A stretch of DNA of 64,000 bases, from NCBI RefSeq assembly GCF_012933465.1, contig NZ_JABBND010000002.1, positions 186,001-250,000 of the forward strand, read 5' to 3'. The translations under genes and the position numbers were made by a program. The stretch comes from Actinomycetospora sp. TBRC 11914. GTDB lineage: Bacteria > Actinomycetota > Actinomycetes > Mycobacteriales > Pseudonocardiaceae. How positions within the stretch are numbered: position 1 is the stretch's first letter; the number at the start of each line of letters is the position of its first letter. This document shows positions 23,654 to 32,714 of the stretch, piece by piece. The notes under the pieces were generated by a model that saw only the letters and a list, made by a program, of their open reading frames with translations, was not told where the DNA came from and ran no database searches.

Positions 23654-23971
23654 CTTCGAGGGCGTGCACCGCGCCGTCCGCCGGGAGTCGGCGTAGCGCT
23701 GGGCGATGCGGGCCGCGTGCGACCGGTCGATCGGGCGCGGCAGGCCGGCCTGCTGGGGGTCGTTCCACCCGCCCAGGCCGCCGTCGGGGTCGGCGGCCCG
23801 GTAGCGGGTGAACCACACCTCCCGGCCGGGCAGATATGCGACCTCGTGCTGTCCCAGCCGCGTGAACCATTGCCAGCGCCACGACGTGGCCGAGTGCGCC
23901 GCCTGGAGATCGTTCTTCGTCGCCGTTCCCGGCGGATCCGCCGGCTCGGTGCCGGCGCGGATGTCGGTCAT
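23636..23971 (-). CDS. hypothetical protein
   Basis: 111 residues from ATG 23971. No family recognised. The middle has an aromatic-rich stretch, SWRWQWFTRLGQHEVAYLPGREVWFTRYRAADPDGG, which looks like a real folded segment, and the end is basic. Its stop lies within the tandem array that follows the palindrome. Base composition in the first half is less GC-rich than in the surrounding genes, which may mean recent arrival. Moderate confidence that it is a gene. Confidence 0.5.
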   Translation of the reverse strand: MTDIRAGTEPADPPGTATKNDLQAAHSATSWRWQWFTRLGQHEVAYLPGREVWFTRYRAADPDGGLGGWNDPQQAGLPRPIDRSHAARIAQRYADSRRTARCTPSKRPPAR

Positions 23972-24336
23972 GATCGGTACTTCTTCCCGGCGCGGACCAC
24001 ACGGTGCGCCTCTCCCTGGATGGGCGCTGCCGGTGCCTCGTCAATCAGGGCAGAAGGCCGCATTCGAGCACCTGCTCGGCCTAGTGGCCCTCGCCGATCT
24101 GTGAGCACTGCTGACCTGCGACGACGAGGCCGAGGGGATTTACGGCGCCCATGCGACCGAGCGGCTTTCCGGGCCTCCGCCGTTCGGCGTCACGGCGTCC
24201 GCGCAGACGGGCGGAGGAATGGGCAGGATCCGTCGACGGTGTCCGTGGCGCGCACATTCGTTGACCCCGCTCCACCTGCCGGAGCGACAATCGGCGACGG
24301 CTGACCCACACGCCCGGAAAGACCCAGGAGCGGATC
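23972..24336. other. intergenic region before dhaK
   Basis: 365 bases without a convincing gene; lower in GC than its surroundings. A possible promoter for the dha operon is TTGACC (24261-24266) with GACAAT (24286-24291), though the 19-base spacing is long. AGGAGC lies about 7 bases before the dhaK ATG. The other end holds the promoter of the hypothetical gene at 23636-23971. Confidence 0.4.
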
Positions 24337-25338
24337 ATGAAGAAGCTTCTCAACGACCCGGCCGACCTCGTCGCGGAATCGTTGCGCGGGGTGGAGCGCG
24401 CCCACCCCGAGCTGCGCGTCGACCACGAGCAGCGGATCCTCTACCGCGCCGACGCCCCCGTGCGCGGCAAGGTGGGTCTGCTCTCGGGCGGCGGCTCCGG
24501 CCACGAGCCCGCGCACGCCGGCTTCATCGGCCCCGGGATGCTCGACGCGGTCTGTGCCGGCGAGGTCTTCACCTCGCCCGTGCCCGACCAGATGGCGGAG
24601 GCCACCAAGCAGATCGACGGCGGCGCCGGCGTCCTGCACCTCGTGTGGAACTACACCGGCGACGTCATGAACTTCGACATGGCCGCCGAGCTCGCCGCCG
24701 CGGAGACCGACACGACGGTCGAGGCCGTCGTCATGAACGACGACGTCGCGGTCGAGGACAGCCTGTTCACCGCCGGGCGCCGGGGGACCGGCGCCGCGAT
24801 CGCCGTCGAGAAGATCGTCGGCGCCGCCGCCGAGCAGGGCCGCGGCCTGTCCGAGCTGGCCGACCTGGCCCGCCGGGTCAACGACGCCTCCCGCAGCATG
24901 GGGATGGCGCTGACCTCCTGCACGGTGCCGGCCAAGGGCAGCCCGACCTTCGACCTGCCCGACGACGAGATCGAGATCGGGATCGGCATCCACGGCGAGC
25001 CGGGGCGGCGCCGGGTCCCGCTGGCCTCCGCCCACGACATCGCCGGGATGCTCGTCGACCCGATCCTGGCCGACCGCGACTTCACCGGCGGCGAGGGCGT
25101 GCTCGTGTTCGTCAACGGCATGGGCGCGACCCCCGCGCTCGAGCTGTACCTGATGTACAACGAGGTCGCCGCCCTCCTCGACAAGGCGGGCGTCGTCCCG
25201 GTCCGCACCCTGGTCGGGCCCTACGTCACCAGCCTGGACATGGCGGGGTGCTCGGTCAGCATCACGCGGCTCGACGACGAGCTGCTGCGGCTCTGGGACG
25301 CCCCGGTCGCCACCTCCGCCCTGCGCTGGGGCATGTGA
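24337..25338 (+). CDS. dhaK: dihydroxyacetone kinase subunit DhaK
   Basis: 333 residues, full length. Begins MKKLLNDPADLVAESLRGV, with LSGGGSGHEPAHAGFIGPGMLDAVCAGEVF (substrate loop) and GIGIHGEPG, whose His219 is the residue that binds dihydroxyacetone covalently. ALELYLMYNEV and VGPYVTSLDMAGCSVSI complete the core. DhaK binds dihydroxyacetone and receives phosphate from DhaL. First gene of a three-gene operon; TGATG overlap with dhaL. Confidence 0.97.
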   Translation: MKKLLNDPADLVAESLRGVERAHPELRVDHEQRILYRADAPVRGKVGLLSGGGSGHEPAHAGFIGPGMLDAVCAGEVFTSPVPDQMAEATKQIDGGAGVLHLVWNYTGDVMNFDMAAELAAAETDTTVEAVVMNDDVAVEDSLFTAGRRGTGAAIAVEKIVGAAAEQGRGLSELADLARRVNDASRSMGMALTSCTVPAKGSPTFDLPDDEIEIGIGIHGEPGRRRVPLASAHDIAGMLVDPILADRDFTGGEGVLVFVNGMGATPALELYLMYNEVAALLDKAGVVPVRTLVGPYVTSLDMAGCSVSITRLDDELLRLWDAPVATSALRWGM

Positions 25339-25985
25339 TGGCGGATGTCGACGTCCTCGACCTCACCGTCCTCGACCGCTGGCTGCGGCTCTTCGCCGCT
25401 TCCGTGGCCGAGCAGAAGGACACCCTGACCGCGCTGGACGCCGCGATCGGGGACGCCGACCACGGGGCGAACATGCACCGCGGCATGACCGCGGTCGTCG
25501 AGGCCCTGGACGCCACGCCCCCGGCCGACCCCGCAGCGCTGTTCAAGCAGACCGGCATGGTGCTCGTCCGATCCGTCGGCGGGGCGAGCGGTCCGCTGTA
25601 CGGCACCTTCTTCCTGCGGATGGCGCCGGCGACGGGCGGGGCCGGTGCGCTCGAGCCCGAGACGTTCGCGAAGGCCCTGCGCGCCGGGGTCGAGGGCGTG
25701 GTCGCCCGCGGGAAGGCCGAGCCCGGCGACAAGACGATGCTCGACGCCCTGGCCCCCGCCCTCGACGCGCTCGACGCGGCCCTGGCCGCCGGCGAGTCCC
25801 TGGCGGCCGCATTGCGGCAGGCGTCGACGGCGGCCGACGAGGGCCGCGACGCCACGACCCCGCTGGTCGCGCGCAAGGGCCGCGCGAGCTACCTCGGCGA
25901 GCGCAGCGCCGACCACCAGGACCCGGGCGCGACGTCCGCCGCCCTGCTCGTCGGCGCGGCGGCCGCCGCCGTCGCGGGACCGTGA
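25338..25985 (+). CDS. dhaL: dihydroxyacetone kinase subunit DhaL (ADP-binding)
   Basis: 215 residues. LTALDAAIGDADHGANMHRGM has the three Asp that hold Mg and ADP. VGGASGPLYGTFFLRMA is the GGASGPLYG motif, GDKTMLDALAPALDAL the lid region, and GRASYLGERSADHQDPGATS the C-terminal motif. In PTS-linked kinases ADP stays bound and is re-phosphorylated by DhaM. The dhaM-type gene that follows overlaps its stop. Confidence 0.97.
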   Translation: MADVDVLDLTVLDRWLRLFAASVAEQKDTLTALDAAIGDADHGANMHRGMTAVVEALDATPPADPAALFKQTGMVLVRSVGGASGPLYGTFFLRMAPATGGAGALEPETFAKALRAGVEGVVARGKAEPGDKTMLDALAPALDALDAALAAGESLAAALRQASTAADEGRDATTPLVARKGRASYLGERSADHQDPGATSAALLVGAAAAAVAGP

Positions 25986-28423
25986 CCGTCGGGATCGTCG
26001 TCGTCTCCCACAGCCGGGCCCTCGCCGACGCGGCCGTGGGCCTGGCGGGGGAGATGGTCCGGGACGGCGGTCCCGTCGAGGTCGCCGCCGGCCTCGACGA
26101 CGGCGGCTTCGGCACCGACGCGGTCGCCATCGCCGACGCGCTCGCCCGCGCCGAGCAGGGCGACGGGGTCGTGGTCCTGATGGACCTGGGCAGCGCCGTC
26201 CTCTCGGCCGAGCTCGCCCTCGAGCTGCTCGACGACGCCGCCGCCGAGCGGGTCGTGCTCTGCCCCGCCCCGCTGGTCGAAGGGCTGGTCGTCGCCGCGG
26301 TGAGCGCCGCCGGGGGCGCCCCGGCCGCGGAGGTGGCCGCCGAGGCGGCCGACGCGCTGGAGGCCAAGACGACGCACCTGGCCCCGCCCGGCACCGGGCC
26401 CGGGCCCGCACCCGAGGCGGCGACCGGCGACGAGGAGCGGGGGGTGTTCACGGTCCGCACCGCGCACGGGGTGCACGCCCGGCCGGCGGCCCGGCTCGTC
26501 GGGGCGCTGCGGGGCCTCGACGCCGACGTCCGGCTGCGCAACCTGACCCTCGACGGCCCCGAGGTGTCCGCCGCGAGCATGTCGAAGGTCGCGACCCTCG
26601 GCGCCCTCGAGGGCCACGAGGTCGCCGTCCGGGCCCGCGGCGCCGAGGCGGGCGAGGCCGTCCGCCGCCTGCTCGCCGTCGCCGACGACGACTTCGGCGA
26701 GGCCCCCGAGGCCACCGCCGCCGCCGCGCCGTCGCCGCCCGCGGCCGCCCCCGCGGGCGGCCCGCTCCCGGCCTCGCCGGGCATCGGGGTCGGGCCGGTC
26801 CGCGCCGTGCGCGCCGTGCCGGTGGACGTGCCCCCGGCCCGGCCCGGCACGCCGGCCGAGCAGCGTGCTCGCCTGGACGGCGCCCGGGCCGCGGTGCGCG
26901 ACGACCTGCGGGCCGTGCGCGACCGGGCGGCCCGCGAGATCGGCGAGGCCGAGGCCGCCGTCTTCGACGCCCAGCTGCTGCTGCTCGACGACCCGGACGT
27001 GCTCACCGACGCGACTGCACGCACCGACGCGGGCGCCGACGCCGCCCGGGCCTGGGCCGACGTCCTCGACGAGGTCGAGGCCCGGTTCGCGGGCGCCGCG
27101 GACGAGTACCTGCGGGCCCGTGCCCGCGACGTGCGGGACGTCCGCGACCGGGTGCTGCGCGCCCTCGGCGGCGTCGAGCACCCCGGGGCGGGCGGCGAGG
27201 GGATCCTCGTCGCCGACGACCTCACCCCCGCCGACGCCGCGGCCCTCGACCCGGCCCGCACACCCGCGGTGGTCCTCGCGGGCAGCAGCCCCACCGCCCA
27301 CGCCGCGATCCTGCTGCGGGCACGCGGTGTCCCCGCGGTGGTCGGGGCCGGTGCCGCCCTGATCACCCGGGCCCGGCAGGCCGCCGTCGTCGCCGTCGAC
27401 GGGACGACCGGCGAGGTCGTCGTCGACCCCGACCCGGCGACCCTGGCGGCCTTCCGGGACCGGGCAGGAGCCCTGGAGCGGCGGCGGGAGGCCGCGCGGC
27501 GACGCGCCCACGAGCCCGCCGTCACCCGCGACGGGACCCGGGTGCTCGTCGGCGCGAACGTCGGCGGGCCCGGCGACGCGCGGGCCGCGGTCGGGGCCGA
27601 CCTGGCGGGTCTGGTCCGCACCGAGTTCTGCTTCCTCGACCGGCACCGCGCCCCGGACGTCGACGAGCAGGAGACGGCCTACCGCGCGATCGCCGAGGCC
27701 ATGGGCGGGCGGGTCACCCTGCGCACCCTCGACGTCGGCGGCGACAAGCCGCTGGACTACCTGCCGCTGCCCCCGGAGCCCAACCCGTTCCTGGGGGTGC
27801 GCGGCATCCGGCTCGCCCTCGCCCGCCCGCGGCTGCTCGCCGACCAGCTCGAGGCGATCGTGCGGGTCGCCCACGACCACCCGGTCGACGTCATGTTCCC
27901 GATGGTCGCGACCGTCGACGAGCTCGTCGCCGCCCGCCGCGCGCTCGACGACGCCGTCGGGGCCGTCGGTCGGGGGCGGCCCCCCGACCTGCGGGTCGGG
28001 ATCATGGTCGAGATCCCGGCGACCGCGCTCAAGGCGGCGGCCTTCGCGCCGCTGGTGGACTTCCTCTCGATCGGCACCAACGACCTCACCCAGTACGCGC
28101 TGGCCGCCGAGCGCGGGAACGACGCCGTCGCCGCGCTCGGCGACGCCCTCGACCCCGGGGTCCTCGCGCTGGTCGCCGCCACCGCCGACGGCGCCCGATC
28201 CGGCGACGACGTGCTGGTCGCGGTGTGCGGGGAGCTGGCCGGCGACGAGCAGGCCGCGGCGCTGCTGGTCGGCCTCGGGGTCCGCGAGCTCAGCGTCGCT
28301 CCCACCGCCGTGGCCGCCGTCAAGCAGGCGGTCCGGGACGTCGACCTGGCATCCGCGCGGGAGCTCGCCGCGGCGGCGTTGCGGTGCCCGGACGCCGAGG
28401 CGGTCCGCGGGCTCCTGCGCTGA
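25982..28423 (+). CDS. dhaM: DhaM-HPr-Enzyme I fusion (multiphosphoryl transfer protein)
   Basis: 813 residues from GTG overlapping dhaL (GTGA). Three parts: an EIIA-Man-like DhaM domain (about 1-130, VVVSHSRALADAA with His10); an HPr domain (about 152-240, TAHGVHARPAARLV with His165); and a complete Enzyme I (about 260-813) with SSPTAHAAILLRARGVPAVVG (His440), TLDVGGDKPLDYLPLPPEPNPFLGVRG, SIGTNDLTQYALAAERGN and VCGELAGD with the Cys. It can pass phosphate from PEP through EI and HPr to DhaM, then to ADP on DhaL. Ala/Pro linkers separate the parts. Confidence 0.95.
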   Translation: MTVGIVVVSHSRALADAAVGLAGEMVRDGGPVEVAAGLDDGGFGTDAVAIADALARAEQGDGVVVLMDLGSAVLSAELALELLDDAAAERVVLCPAPLVEGLVVAAVSAAGGAPAAEVAAEAADALEAKTTHLAPPGTGPGPAPEAATGDEERGVFTVRTAHGVHARPAARLVGALRGLDADVRLRNLTLDGPEVSAASMSKVATLGALEGHEVAVRARGAEAGEAVRRLLAVADDDFGEAPEATAAAAPSPPAAAPAGGPLPASPGIGVGPVRAVRAVPVDVPPARPGTPAEQRARLDGARAAVRDDLRAVRDRAAREIGEAEAAVFDAQLLLLDDPDVLTDATARTDAGADAARAWADVLDEVEARFAGAADEYLRARARDVRDVRDRVLRALGGVEHPGAGGEGILVADDLTPADAAALDPARTPAVVLAGSSPTAHAAILLRARGVPAVVGAGAALITRARQAAVVAVDGTTGEVVVDPDPATLAAFRDRAGALERRREAARRRAHEPAVTRDGTRVLVGANVGGPGDARAAVGADLAGLVRTEFCFLDRHRAPDVDEQETAYRAIAEAMGGRVTLRTLDVGGDKPLDYLPLPPEPNPFLGVRGIRLALARPRLLADQLEAIVRVAHDHPVDVMFPMVATVDELVAARRALDDAVGAVGRGRPPDLRVGIMVEIPATALKAAAFAPLVDFLSIGTNDLTQYALAAERGNDAVAALGDALDPGVLALVAATADGARSGDDVLVAVCGELAGDEQAAALLVGLGVRELSVAPTAVAAVKQAVRDVDLASARELAAAALRCPDAEAVRGLLR

Positions 28424-28452
28424 CCGACCGGGAGCTCAGTCCCCTCCGGTCA
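28421..28452. terminator. bidirectional hairpin after dhaM
   Basis: TGACCG at 28421-28426 pairs with CGGTCA at 28447-28452, and GGG (28430-28432) with CCC (28441-28443) around an 8-base loop. It overlaps the dhaM stop and lies before the stop of the convergent gene. Without a U-tract the call is tentative. Confidence 0.4.
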
Positions 28453-28464
28453 CCGCGGATTCGA

Positions 28465-29718
28465 TCAGAGCGTGGCGCCGCAGGCGATCGCGGCGGCGAG
28501 GGCGTGACCGATCTCCGGCCCGCGGACGTCGCCGTGGTCGTGGACGAAGGCGTCGGCGAGGAGGTTGTGCACCCGCCGGGGGACGAGGTGGTACGGCTCG
28601 CCGACGGGGCGCAGCCGCGGCTCGTCGGGTGTCACCTCGGGGGTGAGCTGCGCGCCGTTGCTGCCCAGCCCGCCGTAGGGGTCGCCCGGGCCGCCGAGCG
28701 CCGACCCGATCTGGTCGCGGAACCGCGATGCGAGCGCGTAGGCGAGGCCCACCGCCTCGTCGTTGCGGGTGTGGCTGACCAGCATCGGCCCGACCAGGCC
28801 CCCCTGGGTCAGCAGGCCCCGGAAGCTGCCCGCCTGTCCCGGGTCGCCCCACTTCTCGGCGAAGGCGTAGTGGGAGAACGCCGCCTGGAGGAGGGAGAGG
28901 GAGTGGGTGACCGCGGAGGACCGGTGACCCGGTGCGGACAGCGCGGCCGCGGTGACGAGCCGGGCGCCGAAGCTGTGCCCCACGAGGTGCAGGCGTGGAC
29001 CGTCGGCGGGGAGTCGCTCGGCCAGGAACGGCCCCACGCCCTGCTCGCCCACCACCCCTGCCCGGTCCTTCATGACGTAGAACGTGGCGAGGTTCGCGAG
29101 CTGCACCGCGCCCCCGAGCAGCGAGTCGGCGCCGAAGAGCCCGGCCGCCGCCGCCTCGGGCACCGTCGCGACGGCACCGTGCGGCACGCCCTCCGGGGGT
29201 GGATCGAGGTCCGTGGGCCGGACCCCCGCCGCGGTCCGCAACGTCGACCCCTCGGCCAGCAGCGGCACGGCCGGCTCGTCGAGGCCCGTGCGCGCGCCGA
29301 TGACGTCGACGAGGCGGGAGGCGAAGGCGTCCCGCCCGTCGGCGGTGTCCAGGGCCGGCACCTGGGCCCCCGCTGCCGCCAGCGCGTCGCGGTCGGCGGG
29401 TGCCGCCGTGGCGGCGACGGCGCCCAGGTGCTCCTGCAGCTGCTGCGGCGTCGTCGTCGCGGGCAGCGCGAACTGCTGGGACGGCCAGATGACCCCCAGG
29501 GTCGCGACCCGCCGGACGGTCGGGGCAGGGACCGCGTCCAGCGCGTCGGCGAGGCGCGCGCGCCACGCCTCGAAGAGCGAGCGGGCCGCGGCCGCATCGT
29601 TGTTCCAGCCGTGGGCCATGACGACGACGTCGCTCGTGCCCGCCGGGACGATCTCGGGAGGCGCGGTCTCGACGGCGCCGTCCGCCCGGAACACGATCTC
29701 GGCGTGGTCGATCTCCAT
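28465..29718 (-). CDS. serine-hydrolase-like protein (alpha/beta fold), unknown role
   Basis: 417 residues from ATG 29718. VVVMAHGWNNDAAAARSLFEAW forms the first strand and oxyanion loop, RLHLVGHSFGARLVTAAAL holds the nucleophile elbow GHSFG, and HTRNDEAVGLAYALASRFRDQ and FVHDHGDVRGPEIG are candidate sites for the acid and His. A long insert of about 130 residues precedes the elbow. No signal peptide. Related proteins in actinobacteria are uncharacterised. It is divergent from the astacin-like protease, sharing a short AT-richer gap with a perfect palindrome. Confidence 0.75.
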   Translation of the reverse strand: MEIDHAEIVFRADGAVETAPPEIVPAGTSDVVVMAHGWNNDAAAARSLFEAWRARLADALDAVPAPTVRRVATLGVIWPSQQFALPATTTPQQLQEHLGAVAATAAPADRDALAAAGAQVPALDTADGRDAFASRLVDVIGARTGLDEPAVPLLAEGSTLRTAAGVRPTDLDPPPEGVPHGAVATVPEAAAAGLFGADSLLGGAVQLANLATFYVMKDRAGVVGEQGVGPFLAERLPADGPRLHLVGHSFGARLVTAAALSAPGHRSSAVTHSLSLLQAAFSHYAFAEKWGDPGQAGSFRGLLTQGGLVGPMLVSHTRNDEAVGLAYALASRFRDQIGSALGGPGDPYGGLGSNGAQLTPEVTPDEPRLRPVGEPYHLVPRRVHNLLADAFVHDHGDVRGPEIGHALAAAIACGATL

Positions 29719-29829
29719 GGCCGTCTCCTCGCGCTGGGGGCCGGGTGTGCTTCGCGAAACGAATCCTCAGCGTGATCCCGACGCGGAGTCAGAGGCCATT
29801 CGGGTCGTCGTGGGTTCTGCCCCCGAGAT

Positions 29830-29847
29830 GTACGTAGAACTACGTAC
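29830..29847. promoter_or_regulatory. perfect 8+8 bp palindrome in a divergent promoter
   Basis: GTACGTAGAACTACGTAC: two perfect inverted 8-base arms around AA. It lies 112 bases upstream of the hydrolase-like start and 104 bases upstream of the protease start, in a stretch of lower GC. It is a good candidate operator for both divergent units; no regulator gene adjoins it. Confidence 0.65.
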
Positions 29848-29950
29848 GCGATCTGCGCACCATTGCTCGGAAGGCTCATTGTGTCCGGCGGGTGGAGCGG
29901 CCACGGTGGAGATCGCACCGATTCGGTCGACGCTCCAGGGGGAACCGAAC

Positions 29951-30946
29951 ATGGCCGACGAGGACGACCTGAGATCCACATTGCTCGCCGTCGCCGATCT
30001 GGCGAGGTCCGCCGCGGAGAAGCTGGACGGTGGTCGGGGCGCGACGGGGAACGGTCACCGTCCCGAGGAGCCCCTGACGTGCACGCCGCGGGCGCTCCCG
30101 GACCGGCTGCTGGTCGCGGCGGCGCAGACGGCGGCCCGGGTCAACCCCATGAACAGCCCGGTCGTGAGCGGCTCGGCGTCCGCCGTCGGCGCCTCGACCG
30201 ACGCCGTCGAGCCGCTGCGGATCGCGGTCATGACCTCGAAGTACTGGAGGCCGGTGCCGCGCACCCTGACCGTCAGCTTCCTCGAGGCGGCGGACGCGGA
30301 TCTGCGGGCCCGCATCCTCGAGCACATGAACGCGTGGGCGACCCGCGGATGCATCCGTTTCGCCGAGACCGCCGTCGACGGCGAGGTGCGCATCTCCCGG
30401 GAAGGCGACGGATTCTGGTCGTTCCTCGGGACCGACATCCTCCACGTCCCGGCCGGACGGCCCACGCTCAACCTCGAAGGGTTCACGATGGCGACCCCGG
30501 AGAGCGAGTACAAGCGGGTTGTCCGCCACGAGGCCGGGCACACCCTCGGATTCCCGCACGAGCACATGCGGCGGGAACTGATCGCGCGCATCGACCGGGA
30601 GAAGGCCTACCTGTTCTTCGCGCGCACCCAGGGCTGGAGCCGGGCCATGGTCGACGCCCAGGTCCTCACACCGCTCGACGACGCCGACCTCATCGCGACG
30701 CGGTCCGACGAGAACTCGATCATGTGTTACCAGCTGCCGGGATCCATCACCCTCGACGGGCGTCCGATCCTCGGCGGCCTCGACATCGACGAGACCGACT
30801 TCTCCTTCGTCGAGATGGTCTACCCGCCGACGCCCGCCCCGGGCTCGGTGGCGGTCCTGTCGACGCTGCCGACGCCCCGGGCGGCGGCGCCGGCCGACGA
30901 GCTGTGGCCGACGACGGAGGACGTGCTCGTCCCGATGTCCTCCTGA
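29951..30946 (+). CDS. astacin-like zinc metalloprotease
   Basis: 331 residues from ATG 29951 (AGGGGGAA upstream). The zinc motif HEAGHTLGFPHEH (His193, Glu194, His197, His203) follows the astacin pattern HExxHxxGFxHE, and SIMCY (Met258, Tyr260) is the Met-turn. An N-terminal part of about 90 residues could be a propeptide; VTSKYW-like and AWATRGCIRFAE segments match the N-lobe of metzincins. No typical signal peptide is seen, so export, if any, is by another route. First gene of a unit with the two beta-rich proteins that follow. Confidence 0.85.
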   Translation: MADEDDLRSTLLAVADLARSAAEKLDGGRGATGNGHRPEEPLTCTPRALPDRLLVAAAQTAARVNPMNSPVVSGSASAVGASTDAVEPLRIAVMTSKYWRPVPRTLTVSFLEAADADLRARILEHMNAWATRGCIRFAETAVDGEVRISREGDGFWSFLGTDILHVPAGRPTLNLEGFTMATPESEYKRVVRHEAGHTLGFPHEHMRRELIARIDREKAYLFFARTQGWSRAMVDAQVLTPLDDADLIATRSDENSIMCYQLPGSITLDGRPILGGLDIDETDFSFVEMVYPPTPAPGSVAVLSTLPTPRAAAPADELWPTTEDVLVPMSS

Positions 30947-30961
30947 CGGCAGGCTGACCGG

Positions 30962-31276
30962 GTGCCGCTGCTCGTCGACCTCCCCGCGTCCGCCGAGCTG
31001 CCCGCCGCGGTGAGCGCCACGGTCGGCGACGTGATCGGCCTCGCCGCGACGGGCGTGCTCGTGCCGGACGGCGGTGTCGTCGAGGTCCTCGGGCCGTTCC
31101 TCCCGGGGGCGCTCGACCACGACGGCCGGCTCACCGGCGCCCAGGGCGTCCCGGGCCGGGCGCTGCTCGTCGCCCGCGGGCCCGGCACCGCCGTCGTCGA
31201 GGTCATCCGCTCCCGGGGGCTGGCGGGGCCGTCGACGACCACGTCCCTCGTCGTGGAGGTGGCGGCGGCCGGGTGA
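30962..31276 (+). CDS. small beta-rich hypothetical protein
   Basis: 104 residues from GTG 30962, 15 bases after the protease stop. Unrecognised. The sequence alternates strands and turns: VSATVGDVIGLAATG, GGVVEVLGPFLPGAL, RALLVARGPGTAVVEVIRSRG, TTSLVVEVAAAG. The order, with GDVI early and PGTAVVEV followed by a final VVEV strand, recalls immunoglobulin-like inhibitors such as chagasin or bacterial Ig-like domains. That likeness is weak, but the place right after a protease gene makes an inhibitor or chaperone role worth testing. Confidence 0.55.
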   Translation: MPLLVDLPASAELPAAVSATVGDVIGLAATGVLVPDGGVVEVLGPFLPGALDHDGRLTGAQGVPGRALLVARGPGTAVVEVIRSRGLAGPSTTTSLVVEVAAAG

Positions 31277-31383
31277 GGCCCCGGCCGCGTGCCGCCCGCG
31301 CGCCCGGACACCGCCCCGCCGCGGGGCCGGTCCCTCTCCTGTTCCACCGCACCGTCCGCACGACCACCACTCTGGGAGCAACC

Positions 31384-32580
31384 ATGACGAACGCCGTCCC
31401 CGGCACCCGTACCGCCGACCTGACGAGCGACTTCACCTGGGGGCAGGTGCCGCCGCAGCCGGCACCGGGCGCCGTCGGCGCGCTCGCCACGCCCCAGCCC
31501 CTGCCGCCGCTCGGTCCCCTCACCGAGCTCGCCGGCACCACGTTCCGGGGCCGGGGCTTCAACACCATCTTCCGGCCGCAGAACTTCGCGAAGACCCCGA
31601 CGCCGTTGCCGGTCCCGCCCGACCGCAACGCCAACCCCGACGACAACATCCTGGAGCTCAACATCACCGAGGAGACCCTGGAGTTCTCCTCACCGCTCGG
31701 GTCGGTCCCCAACCGCGGGTTCGTCCAGGGCGACATCGCCCTCAACGGCCTGCCCTATGTCCAGAAGATCAACGACGTCACCATCCCGGGCCGGACCGTC
31801 GGCATCCACTTCGAGCCCGGGGTCTTCCTGAACGTCCCGGCGACCGACGACCCGGCCGAAGGTCCGACGGTGGTGCGGATGGGGTCGATCCCGCACGGCA
31901 CCACGATCGAGGCCCAGGGACCGTCCTTCACCGCGCCGGCCCCGAGGATCGACCCGGTCGACATCACCCCGTTCCCGATCGGCCAGCCCACGCAGAGGAT
32001 CCCGTTCCCGAGCCAGGACCCCAGCAACAACGCGACGTTCCGCATCCCGCAGGACCTGGCGCCGTTCGTGGCGAACGGCTCGATCACCAAGGCGATCCTG
32101 GACGATCCGAGCAGCATCCTCCGCGACCGCATCGCGGCCCAGGACATCACCGGCACCACCGTGATCGTCCTGAACTCGGACGCGAACACCCCCCTGCTCG
32201 GCACCCCCGCCGACGCCGCGCTGGTGGGCGGGGGCACGGACAACATCGCGTTCCTGGAGGGCGCCCAGTCCGGACCCAACGCCGACGCCGCGCGGATGAG
32301 CTCGATCTTCTGGGTGGAGACGGTGGCCGACCACATCACCGTGCCCGCCCTGCAGCCCGGCGAGTCGGTCACCGTGGCGGGCACCGACAGCGCCGCCGAC
32401 GGCCTGGTCCCCAGCTTCACGGTGACCGCGACGGCGGCCATCGCGGACGGCACCGTCCTCGACGTCTCCTACGTCCAGGTCCAGTACACGCAGCTCGTGC
32501 ACCTGAACTTCAACGGCCTGACATGGCCGCACGTCTCGGTGGCGACGCTGATCCCGGCCGACCCGATCGCGGTCGGGTGA
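31384..32580 (+). CDS. beta-rich protein of a family often labelled heme-binding
   Basis: 398 residues from ATG 31384 (GGGAGCAACC upstream). Features: LAGTTFRGRGFNTIFRPQNF, ILELNITEETLEFSSPLGSVPNRG, GIHFEPGVFLNVPATDDP, RMGSIPHGTTIEAQG, VDITPFPIG, and the end NFNGLTWPHVSVATLIPADPI. From memory these recur in bacterial and fungal proteins annotated as heme-binding or peroxidase-like; I know of no proof. No signal peptide, few Cys. Third gene of the unit that begins with the astacin-like protease. Confidence 0.7.
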   Translation: MTNAVPGTRTADLTSDFTWGQVPPQPAPGAVGALATPQPLPPLGPLTELAGTTFRGRGFNTIFRPQNFAKTPTPLPVPPDRNANPDDNILELNITEETLEFSSPLGSVPNRGFVQGDIALNGLPYVQKINDVTIPGRTVGIHFEPGVFLNVPATDDPAEGPTVVRMGSIPHGTTIEAQGPSFTAPAPRIDPVDITPFPIGQPTQRIPFPSQDPSNNATFRIPQDLAPFVANGSITKAILDDPSSILRDRIAAQDITGTTVIVLNSDANTPLLGTPADAALVGGGTDNIAFLEGAQSGPNADAARMSSIFWVETVADHITVPALQPGESVTVAGTDSAADGLVPSFTVTATAAIADGTVLDVSYVQVQYTQLVHLNFNGLTWPHVSVATLIPADPIAVG

Positions 32581-32714
32581 CACCGCCGGCCCGCCGGACG
32601 AGGTGACGGGGGTCGGACGCCGACCGAGCGAGTGGTGGCGTCCGACCCGGTCCGCGGCCTCGAGCCGTCGTCCGTGGGTTTGCCGGCCCGGCGCGATCGC
32701 CGAACACCGCCGGC

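Noticed and set aside
23539-23811. Plus-strand frame over the long palindrome
   Set aside because: It begins inside the palindrome and is Arg-rich; it is a by-product of the repeat.
29719-29950. Small frames in the divergent gap around the palindrome
   Set aside because: They are short, of poor codon use, and lack ribosome sites; the gap is better read as regulatory.
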